From Branchiostoma belcheri (Eukaryota > Chordata > Leptocardii > Amphioxiformes > Branchiostomatidae), in NCBI RefSeq assembly GCF_001625305.1, contig NW_017803976.1, positions 65,683-129,682 of the forward strand: DNA of 64,000 bases, written 5' to 3'. How positions within the stretch are numbered: position 1 is the first letter of the stretch; every line of letters starts with the position of its first letter. Below, piece after piece: positions 12,101 to 24,100 of the stretch. The notes under the pieces are model-generated. The model saw nothing but the letters and a program-made list of their open reading frames with translations, made no database searches and was not told the origin of the DNA. The position numbers and the translations under genes were made by a program.

Positions 12101-15100
12101 AAAACTATGCTATCTTACAGTCTACAGAATATTTGACAAGGATCCACCGTAACCACAAAAAGCTGATTTCCGCTGCAGTACCAAGGGAGGCCACTAGGGG
12201 GCCAAAAATCATTTCTAGATGTAGTCACACCCTACGGACCCACCAAGTATGAAACCAATCCATCCAGCCGTTCTTGAGTTGTTGACAAAATTAAGTTCCC
12301 TATGGAATGCAATCGTGGAATTCTTGGAATATTTTCAACTCAATTGCAGTACTATACCAACGGCTCCACCCCTGAGGCGTCGCCAAAAAGCCTTTTTCCT
12401 ACCTTTAGCTGCTGCGATGAAGCTGTCATACAGCTCAGTGGTTAGCACCGGGTTGGGCAGCTCGCGAAGGTACCGCTTCAGCGCGCCCGAGACGCAGTGG
12501 AGGTCGTAGATGCTTAGATCCACCGAGTTGGGATCCGTGTTGAACGACTTCTTGAGTTCGTTGATAGCAGCAGTTGAGGAGGAGATTCTGTAGATTCCAT
12601 CTAGATCAAGACCTAGGCAATAAAAAGAATTCTTAACACAAAAGTCGACTAAAAGATGGCTGAAAAACAGCAAGAAAAGGCTAGATGTTAAGGTGTCCTT
12701 GTAAAATGAATACTGTAGTACGGTAAAAAAGTGGAAGTGATCTCGAGCCAGTTTAGCTCACTGAAGAGCTAATCTTTCACTGGTCGTGACAAGAGAAGAC
12801 AGGTGCTATGTACAGTATTTACAGGTTCATTGTACCAGGGAAATTCCCCTTGCTCTTTTCGACAAGCACAATGAACAGTGGACCACGGCTTAACGTCCCG
12901 TCCTAAGGACTGCGACCCTAAACAGTAGCGTGCATGTCGAGTGAGCGACATCAGCCAGGATTCAAACTCCCAACCTCTTAGTCCAGAGGCAGGATCGCTA
13001 ACCACTGGACTACGCACGCTACTTCAGTAATTTCTTCACATTGCGAAGTGCCTGCATTGTCTTGTCTTGCTGCAATTTCAACAAAGTAAATTTTCGAAAG
13101 ACAGTCCTCTAATGTTAACTTGACTAGTATCAGTATCAGTAAAGTCATCTGGGTGAACCTCTCAGTGGCTACGCACTGCTTTGTAGTTGGGCCCTGGACA
13201 CATTTTTACCATAAGTTTAACCATGATACATATGTAGTTTAACCATAAGCATATCCCACCTCTTTCCTCTATGGCTTTACAGCACTTGATGACGACCACT
13301 GGTGCGGGGTCGGGCGGACTGAACTGGAGCTTCAAATCCTCCCCAAACAGCGGATCTGTGCAGAAAACCAGACACATTGTACATCTCAAAATCTACCATG
13401 GCTTTCCTACATAATAGTACTTAAATATCCCTCGACAAATACGTGTTTGGGAACGAAGGAAAATATGAAATGTCCTTGATACAAAGCAAAGGATGTGGAA
13501 AGGACACAACAGTGAAATGTACTGTCTGCCCCTAATCCCCGGAGAAAAGGTGAACATATGACGTCCTTGTCCTGATATAAGATCAGGGTTCTAGCCAGCG
13601 CGAAGTAGCGTAGGGCCCCCCTACGCTATAATTTTGACCCCTACGCTAAATTTCCCCCCTACGCTAATTTTCAATACAGCATAGGGGCATTTTGACTGTA
13701 TTTCTTTGTTCAAGAATGCCAGATCAAATGTAAAAATTACCAATCAAGGATACATTGTACAAAACTTAAAAATAACATTTTTTCCCTTTGGGTATCCCTC
13801 AAATGGCCTCTTTTTTAGCTCAAATTTTTTAAAGCTCCACACCGTGGAAGAGGCGCTCCCTCAACATGTGGCCAGTGCCACTACGCTAAAATTAAATCCT
13901 AGCTAGAACCCTGAAGATCACACCCCACACAAAACACGTACACACACGCTGGCATACAACCAGTTCCCTGGACAGCCTCCGTACCAGCCATCGCAAAATG
14001 CTCCCCCACTTCTCACTGCTTCAAAAACCACTCTAAACGATCGCGCTACGTATCTATGAATGGACGAGAAAGATCCTCGCTTTTGTCCTCACTTCCATAT
14101 GACGGTTGTATGAAATTACAGCCTAGGCCACACCAATTTAATTGGTTGTTTCTCGGATTTTTCCAGAAAAAATATGAAGCCACAGGGTGAAATAAAAATT
14201 AAAAAAAAACAGGCCAAGGCACCCCATAATAGCCAGAAATATTACAATATGAGCCATGAAGCGAACATACCAGGCTGGTTTAAAATTAAAACAAGAGATT
14301 TTGAATTTTTAATGAAACAAAATTGCATTGTTACATTGAAAAACTTTAAGAACTAGGAAGAAAGGACTTTCTTCAACTATTGGGGCCAAAATATGTCTTT
14401 CATTGAGCATTTTGCAGTTAATTTAGAACCACAAATTTTTTTTTTGCAAATCAGAAAAAAATGGACAGGGCGATTCGAGAAGCAACAAATAAAATTGGCG
14501 TGGCCCTAGGTGAGTACGTCATACAGCATTTGAAGACTTTTGTATCTAGCAGACCAAACAGATGGAAATGACACATCTTGTGAACGCACTTCAAGTCTTC
14601 ATTTACAAAAAGCAGGAAACGGACAAATCGTTTCGTGTAACAGCCGTTTGCAATGCTACACTATTCACTTTGCGATGCACATCTGGGACAAGCGACAACA
14701 TTCTTATTCAAGTGTTGACACATCCGGGAATATTTTGTCTGTGAGATGAGACAAACGCTCAAGTCAAATCTCAGAAGATGATAACTTCTTCATACAACCA
14801 CTTCAAATGAATTTAAATGTACGTCAAACGGCTTGTTTTTTCAGCGGTCCTACGCCAGAAAAAAGTCTGCCTTGCGGATGAGAAATGTTATGACTTTTTA
14901 AAACAGCAAAAACATAAAAACATACAAGATGGCATCAAACTCAAGTTCCATGGAACTTATATTAACGGTGCCATCTACACAAAATGATTGAGCAGAGATA
15001 TACTGATTACTTCGACAAATAAAGAAATATATACAAATCGAAACAAACTAACTGGGGTTTAGTAAATGAAATTCAACGAGCACAAGTCCCAACCCCTATT

Positions 15101-18100
15101 ACTGATAGGACACGAGTAGAATAATTGTGAAGTCGAAAAGATCGATCAGATACAAAAGGACCACTTTTGATGATGAAATTCTGAGTAAAGCTCAAAAATT
15201 TTTAGTCTCAAAACTGCAAAAGGATGATCCGTAAAGTAAAAGATGTTCTAAAGAATTATCAGATAGAGAATTTACGTCCAAAATGTGTCCCACCACCCTT
15301 GAAAGTTGGCCGAAGAGAAGAAGACGTTGATACGTGTAAGCTGTTCGATGAAGTAAGAAGTGAGAAACAGATTGGCAATATGACTTACTTGGTGAGTAGC
15401 TTTCTCTTCTTCGCCTGTCCCTGACCTCTGTGTTACAGGGAGGGACGCCGGTGTGGGCACACATGCGGTGACAACTGTAGGCACAGTCTGGGGGAGGACA
15501 TTGATAGCATCAGTGATATCTACAACAGTACTAGAAATCTGAGATTCAGACTTCTGGGAAGTATTATGGGTTTTTTTTGTGACCTTCAAATTCACCTCAT
15601 TTCCTGTGTCTGACCTTTGGACCTCATGTCAATCTTCCCCAACAAATATGGTTGTCAACCTACTCTTAAAGTTCATCCCATTTCCTATGTCTGGCCATTT
15701 CCTGTACCTGACCTGATCAGTCATTTTGCCTGTCAATCTTCCTCACACCCATGAGCTGTCAACCTATTCCATCCAGAGTCCAGACTAATCCCCACACAAA
15801 ACCACAGCTCAGCCACCCAAAACAATATTTCCAACCAGGATGTAATTACATAGACATACAATCTCTTGATCTTTATCATTTCAAGATGGAGCAGTTCCAA
15901 AACATGGAGGCCTAACCTACTCCTCCATTCTTATTAGTCATTTTCTTCTTGACTTTTTCTCATTTTCTCCTTCTATTTGTGTCCTTGACTTATCCATCTT
16001 TCATTTCAGAAATCCCCCACCATTGCTTGAAGTACACAGTGAATAGTTGAGTTAAAATTAAGGTCGTTAGGTAAGGATTATCTTTCTTTCTTTCTTCCTT
16101 TTTTTCATAAGCCTTTGGCGATCTCTAGTGATACAACTGAAGTTGGTCAAAGTAAAACTTGCATGAGGACACTTATAATTATTATATTTTCAATGTCAAT
16201 GTTGGAAAAGGGATTGTACAACGTTGAAACGTTGAAAAATTTGTCCCTTGCAGGGACCCCCCCCAAAAAAAGGCTCAGGTTGGCAGTTTTTTCTAGGGTC
16301 AGTCAGGAAACAGGCCTTACCTTGGCACTGTAGTCCCTGCCTGATGAGCCCCCAGAGGAACTTGTGACACTTGTCACACCAGGTGACGGTGGAGAAGCTG
16401 TGCTCCTTGAACCTGTGACTGGAGATGGGGAGGGAGGCCTCCTCTCCATGGGTGCTGGGGTCCAACGGAACCGCTGTTCTCTATAACAAAAACCAACAAA
16501 AAAACTTCTCAATTTCTGGCAGTTAATTCTCTGTAAAAAGTTCATATGGTCATGCCAATTTAATTTGTTGGTTCTCATATTTTTTTCAGATAAAATATTA
16601 AGCGACAGGGCAAAAAAAATATAAAAATGGCATCCTTTTATATCCCCAAATGCTACCATAGGAGCCATGAAGTCAACACAAGGGCTGGGTCAATATTTCA
16701 ACAATGAATTTTGAACTTTTAATCAAATCTCTGCATTGATAGATGGAAAAACTGTAACAACTAGAAAGAAAAGTACTTTCCTTAACTGTTTAAGGTAAAA
16801 TATGAGCATTTTTGACTTCATTCAGAACCAGAATCTTTTTTTTTTTTTTGGCAAATCAGAAAAAAATGAAGAGGTGAATCCGAGAACCAGCAAATTAAAT
16901 TGATGTGGCGTAAGTATCTGTACAGCTGATAGAACTGCCCTTTGGCGTAACACACCAGCTTGGCAGGCATGCGGCGCGGCGGCAGCATGTATTATCACAA
17001 CGTCAGAGGAACAAGAGGTGCCTCACCATTGCTGAGGTGCCCTTGCACAGTTCATCTATACTGTTCATCAGGCAGATTCTGTGGAAGTCATCCATGATGC
17101 CCATGTGCTGGAAAAAACATTAAATCTTTAAATATAAAATGTAGTCAGGCGTTGGTACTTGAAAACTACTTGCAAGGAATGCTTCAAATATGTTTTGTGA
17201 TCAACTGGGACATATAATAATTTTCAGTTGACATTTTTATTAATCAACACACTGAAAAAACTTTGGTTACTAATTCATTTATTCTTATTTATTTATCATT
17301 TTATTTATTCAGCGTGCAAAATACCTGGCTGCCCAGTTGCCCCGGGCAACCAAATTTTACCTGGGGCAACCTATTTTTGAACCTAGGTAGCCCAGTGTGC
17401 TATGTGAAATCATGCCCACTTGGCTTGCACCACTGTTATCCGGCAGATGATTTTTAATTTTAGGTATTAATGGCTATTACTAGTATCAGTTAACTAAAGG
17501 CTGTTAGAAATACCGTCAAAGGCTTATGCATGTAACATTACTTAATTTGAGGAAAGTAGTAACTTGTAGGTGGGGCAACCTAAAATTCTGATGGGCAACC
17601 TAATTTTTGCCGTAGGTTGTCCACTGGGCAACCTGGTTTAAAAAAGTATTTTGTACACTGTTATTTATTATTTCCTATTGGTTACAGGGTTACACAGCAG
17701 GGAGAAGGTTAAACAATAGTTAACAACATTGTGAAAGTTAAAATTGACCCTCACCATGAGTGCCTGGTCATTCAGGGTCTCCAGCTTGGAGCCGTCTACA
17801 TGACGGGCCTTGAAGAGTTCCGAGTAGCGGCTCAAGTTGACCGCTGCCATCCAGTGCTGCACGTTCTCCACTGTCCACCTACTGACCTCCTGGACAACAA
17901 CAAACAACTCTCACTTTACTTTCACTTTCTTTGTATTATCAGTGTATACTGGTGTTAAAGTGTTTTTTCTAGCTCACCACAATTTGCTAAAAATAAAAGG
18001 AAGATCAATTTTTACATCACAATTGTATTCTCATGACATTGACAGACAAGAACAATTTCTCAAGAACGTTTTTGATCCTAAATGCAAAAATGAAACCATG

Positions 18101-21100
18101 AAAAATGACTGAATATTGCATAACATTGCTTTTTGTTGCATATACATATGGAAATTGATTTTTTTTGTTACAGTTTGAAATGACAAATGGGTGTTTGTTT
18201 CCTACACAGGAGACAAAAGGATGTGCCAACAAGGAGGCACAGAAGTGGAGGTCCGTGTTTGAGGAGGCAACACTACATTAAACGTACACCGCATGGTCAG
18301 CTGAAGTCAATGTCCTTGTGGCACCCTTCACCTTCATTGTACATGTGTGTGTGCGTGCGCATGTGAGCGTGTGTGTGTCTATGTGTGTGGTGTCTGTGTG
18401 TGTGTGTCTATGTGTGAGTGTGTGTGTGTCTATGTGTGAGTGTGTGTGTGTGTGTCTGTGTGACTGTGTGTGTGTCTGTGTGAATGTGTGTGTGTCTATG
18501 TGTGAGTGTGTGTGTGTCTATGTGTGAGTGTGTGTGTCCATGTGTGAGTTTGTGTACGCGTGTCTATGTGTGTGTGTGCATGGGCACACGTGCGTGTGTG
18601 TGTGTGCGCGTGCGTGTCCGTGTGTGTTTACTTATAGAAAAGAGTAGGCACCAGCGGTTCGAACCTTGCAAACTGGTCTCATCTTGAACAGGTGATAGTC
18701 ACCTTTTATGTCAACCCTTCTACAATTGTGGTAAGTTTCAATGAATAAAGATAAGAAACAAACAGGAAGGACTATACTGACCACTGCGTGGTCCAGGGGC
18801 TGGTAGTTGGAGGTTTCCGCTCGGACACAGGGATGGTCAGCGGCTAGAGAACCACAGCCCACCCTGTCTGCATCACCCTTGTGGAAACAGCACTGGCAAA
18901 CTGGGAGGGGGAGAGGGAGAAATTCCGTATCAATCATGTTGTGTTTATAGTTACAGCGTGCAAAATACCTGGTTGCCCAGTTGCCCCGGACAACCAAATT
19001 TTACCTGGGGCAACCTATTTTTGAACCTAGGTAGCCCAGTGTGCTACCTGAATTTTAAGAATCGCCCCCCCCCCCAAAAAAATCATGCCCACTTGGCTTG
19101 CCCCACTGTATCCGGCAGATGCTTTTTATCTTAGGTATTAATGGCTATTACTAGTATCTATATCTATATCAGTTAACTAAAGGCTGTTAGAAATATTGTC
19201 AAAGGCTTATGTATGTAACATTACTTAATTTGAGGAAAGTAGTAACTTATACATGTAGGTGGGGCAACCTACAATGTAAAATTCTGATGGGCAACCTAAT
19301 TTTTGCAACCTGGTTCAAAAAAGTATTTTGTACACTGAGTTATACCCTCAACAGTACAAAGATGTTTGAATGAGTAACTTTGAAAGGGCTTGAAACACAT
19401 TTGGTGCAATGATGCAATTAATATAAAATTTAGGTGCGCAGAAAAAAATTGGCAAATTATTACAGAGCTTAAATCTAAAATTCTAGAGCTACAAATACCT
19501 ACTAAACAAATTACACAATAAAGTTATCACTGTTTTTTTCTGACAAAAATATCTAGGTGCACCCACAGTCAAAAATTATGTGCACAGCTCTAATTTTGGG
19601 TGTACAGAAAATGGATATGCACCCAGTATTTTGAGTCCTGATTGACATCATGGTTGTTGATTCCACAAACAAAACAGTCCCAACACGAGCTGTATTGTCA
19701 ACAGTTTTTTCACAAACGTTCGAGAAGCTTCAGTGACCATTTCTTTATCATTATCTTTCGTAGAACATTCTTTGAGATAATGATGATAATTTCTTACCTT
19801 CACACCTAACAGCTGACTTCCCCTGACCCCAAATGAACGCCTTACCTGTAGCAGAAAAACATACAACATTCAAAATTAGAGGAAGAAAGAAGAAAGATTT
19901 CATTCGCAGCATTGGAGATAAAAATAAAGATCGGAATAATGTTATCAAAAGGTAAAAAACTAGCAAGTTGGAACAACCTAAGTAGAACTTTACAAATTAG
20001 TCCCTCCTTCACCATTTTCAAAAATCATACTAAAGCAGCTTTCATAAATAACCCCACACATTCCTAATTTTTGTTTATGTTTCCTTGTTTACTACTTTTC
20101 ATTACTACTTTTCATTATTGTAGATAGTATTGTATCGTATTGTATTTTATTGTTTTGTTTCATTTACCCGTTACCTAAATTATTTCTTATTTATCCGATT
20201 TATTTGAATTGTTAATCACGTTATGAAGGGAGGCCTCCTCATAAGCATTTTATGCTTCCGGCCTACCTGCACTGTTACATTTCATTTATATTTTCTTGTA
20301 TTTGTATTGTTACATTTTGTTTTAATGTGCGAAATAAAAACTGAACTAAACTGAACTAAGTTCATGACAGTTCAGGGAACAGCTGAGTAAATGTAGTAGT
20401 AATTCAAGTTGTTTATACTCACAGTGTTGGCAGAGGATGGGCTTCACAACTGCAATTTCTATCAGACTGTGGCCTCGTGACCCACCAGTACCTGAAACCA
20501 CAGCAAGAGACACTCCAGTTAGTGAAAGATAGCCAAAAAATTCATATTAACAACAAACTTTTATCATGCTGTAAGTTTAACAATTGTAGCAAACCTACAC
20601 AAGGGGCACAGGAGTTGAACACCGTTTCATGCTAAATTTCTCACCCCAATGACTTCAAGATATCAGTGCAATACTGTCAGAGTATTCTTTTTCACCACTA
20701 GTGCCAGCAGTTGTACCCAAACGCCTAATAAAGCAAAATGCACTTTATCTCTGAGTTGGACCTGTCACTTGCTGCCACTGGCTGACTGCCCAATCCACCC
20801 CCCCCCAAACACACACACGGTCCATGAGCAAGAATATTACAACTCCTCCCAGTCCAAATGCTCGGCAATGAAAAAGTAATTAAGCGTAAACCGTTATAAA
20901 ACAGCGGATTAGGGACGATAGGGGCACCTGTTAGGCATGACTAAAGGCCTGCTGTTGCGGGCTAAAGACGGGAGCGCGGGCAAAGACAGGTTCTAGACTT
21001 CGCAGCGGCATTTATCAAGAGTAACATGTGGAAATGCTACACAACAGCTTCCAGCGTTAGCCCACAAAAACACGTCCAGTCCAGTTTCAGGCTGTGCTTT

Positions 21101-24100
21101 GTAAAGAGTGAAAAGAACTGGCCAGGACAAAACCTCCAGAGGTCAGTGGAGAGGTGGTGACCTCTGTCATGCCTAAATTTCATTTGACTTACCCTGGCAG
21201 TTTTAAACGCACAGACTGTACACACACACACACACACACACACGCATACACACACCAAAAAAACAATGTATCACCACTTCAGTATAATATAAATACAACG
21301 TCTGACAAAATATTTTTCTGCAAAGCCATTGGAGTTGTACCAAAATGAATTTAATATTAGTTGTATGGCACATATCAGTGCCAGCAGTGCCAAAGAGGAA
21401 CATTTGGCCCACTGACAGATGAGAAAATTACAGCTGTGTAAAGGGAGAATATTTATTTGACAGAGGCCATATCTAGCAGGTAAACTGCCTAGGAAGCAAG
21501 CTTCAGACTAATTCAGCCATCTGCCACCTCCAATACATCCACCGTGGAACTTACCAAACCGATAAAAAACACTAAAAACCCATTAAATATGTCCATAATG
21601 CGCCGGGAAGACATTCATGTGGGCTGTAAAAGGTTTTCTAGAAATTCCCCTCGGGTGCGCAGCGCTCAGCCAGCCCAAAAAGACCTGGTTTATCTCCAAC
21701 ATGCCTTCACGTGTTGGGCTCATATCTATGCCACAGAGGTTGCTGGAGGCCCCAGAAGAAAGGGCCAATACAGATGGCAAAACTATTAGCCATCTGCACC
21801 CTTTAGCACGGAGTGGCAACTTTGGCCACAACTGTTTCATGTGGATTAATTTAAGCAGTTTCGTTTGGCTGCCGTCCAAGACAACGTTTGGCTGCAGTGT
21901 CTGGTTTCTTCAATCACAGAGCTGTATTTCTTTGGTTCGCCTGACATAACATTTTCAGTAAAACTTATAAGGCCACACCAATTCAATTTCTTGGTTAACG
22001 GATTCGCCCGCTTCATTTCTTCTGATTTGCAAAAAAAAAATTCAGAATCAACTGCAAAATGCTCATTTTGCCCTGAACAGTTGAAAACAGTCCTTTTCTT
22101 CCTAGTTGTTACAGTTATTCCATCTTTCAATGCAGTGGTATCATTAAAAGTTCAAAATTCATTGTTTAAGTTTTGAACCAACCTGGTGTGTTGACTTCAT
22201 GGCTCCTATCGTACCATTTTGGGTCCATAATAGGATGCCTAGGCCTGTTTTTGTTTTTATTTTTTTTTTGCCCGCCCGCTCCATTATTTTTTTAGAAAAA
22301 TCCGTTAACCAAGAAATCAAATTGGTGTGGCCTAAGGCAAAACTGACAGGGAATTTCTGGTTACAAGCCTCTAAAACTTGCGGTTCAACAGCAGCTTTAA
22401 CACAGTTAACTCCGCACAAGACCTGGCCGCTCTGCATTTGGGCAAACACTGAAACAGGCAGCTGCCTGGCTTTGAAGCTGGTGAGGAAGAAAGAGGCAGA
22501 ATAGCCGTCCCAGCATGGCGCAAAGCCGCCGCTCACGAAGCAATGCTCAACTCCAAATCCGCAAGCAAAATATTCCACCCATCATTGTGTCAAGCTGGGG
22601 GGACAGAGAGACATCAAAGCTTCGGACGGGGGGGGGGGGCATCTTCACCAACCTACTGTCACTATCACACCGCGTCTACATATATGTACTACAACTCAGG
22701 GTACGGAGGATGGCATAGCAATTCTTACTGCACCAAACGTTTACTTGAACAAGAACCCTGAAAAACTGTTGAGTTTCTACTAAGCTAGATACTTGAATAA
22801 AAAGGGCGTGCATTCCTGCATTTAGGCAATAAAGACTGGTACAAGTCGAAATAGAATAGGGCTTGTCTTCTAAGTTCTAAAATAGCCTTTTCCATCAAAT
22901 CTGTCAAGAAGATCTTCAATTCAATCTCTCTGAACAATTTTTCTAGCTTATTGCATGTAGGGAATAGCTAGAACCTAGGATTTAGTAAATAATATACAAG
23001 GCTGTCCCCACCTGAACCCATGACAGATCTAGCACCTCCCAGCTAAAACTCTTCATCCCCCAGTCTACAGCAGCATTACTGATCACAGGTCACACTCAGC
23101 CTTTTATCTGTGCTGCCTGGGCAGCTATAGATGGTCAGTCTGCCTACAAAAGGCAGGGGATGCCCCCCGACAGCATATAAGGGCACCCCCAAAAGAAAAC
23201 GGCATTGACAGCTTTCTTCAAAATGACTTTCTTCCATGCAACTGTACTCAAAAATTGGCTTCAAAGGCTCCAAAGTACATGATGTAAGTACGGTAAAGTT
23301 GCTACCTGCTGGCATTTTGTGCTCTTATCCTTGGCGCGCAGTACGGTAGCCGTGGTTTGAACTGAAGGGGGATACATTAAATCTGTAAAAGGCTTGTCCC
23401 AAACATGGCTAGGTTTTCTTTGAGGCTGAAGATGCGTGCTGTCCACAGTTGGTGGTACGCCCCATTTGTCCATGCTTGTGGGCTGGCACCCTCCACCCAA
23501 TATCACTACATATTCTAGAGAACTCTTTCAACCCTCCCTATACAGTCAGCAGCACTTTCTCAATACGATACTGCCTTTTTCCCTAACCAACATCCAGCAT
23601 TGTCATGTATGTTGTAGAATATAGTATAATGTTAGACGTAGTCCCACATACACTGTACCATTGTATTTTCTTCCTTCATAAATGTTGTTTGTAACTGCAA
23701 TTAGCCCTCGGGCATGTATTTGCAATAAACTTTTCTATGATGCATACACAAATACCACATTGTAGTCTAAAATATAGATTATATGAAATTGTATGATTTA
23801 CAGCCAATTCTAATCGACTCCGTTTCTTCTTCTAGTACTAGTAGCACTTGGTTTTCAATCTACGCCTAGCTGGCCCGGGACATCTGTTCTAAACCATCAA
23901 CTTGAGTTGCCATGGCAACGCACTGCTGTTAAGACTAGTTGGCGCCAGAAGTGCGGGCAGGCTGCCAACGGAGGGCCTGACAGGGGAGGACTAGTCCTGG
24001 GGTTTGGACTGACACGGCCCAGGCCCCCTCTAGGAAGGAATGACTGTCAGGACTACCTGATAAAGGTAGTTGTTGAGACACCACTCCATCTGCACTTAGA

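Noticed and set aside
18318..18687. Cys/Val-rich open frames
   Set aside because: They are translations of the GT-rich minisatellite.
15389..20491. Exons 2-8 as an independent C1/SAM gene
   Set aside because: No start or stop codon context of their own; phases and frame join exactly to p85 exons on both sides.
22159..22578. 139-codon minus-strand frame
   Set aside because: Largely inside a MITE copy, with no similarity to a protein family.
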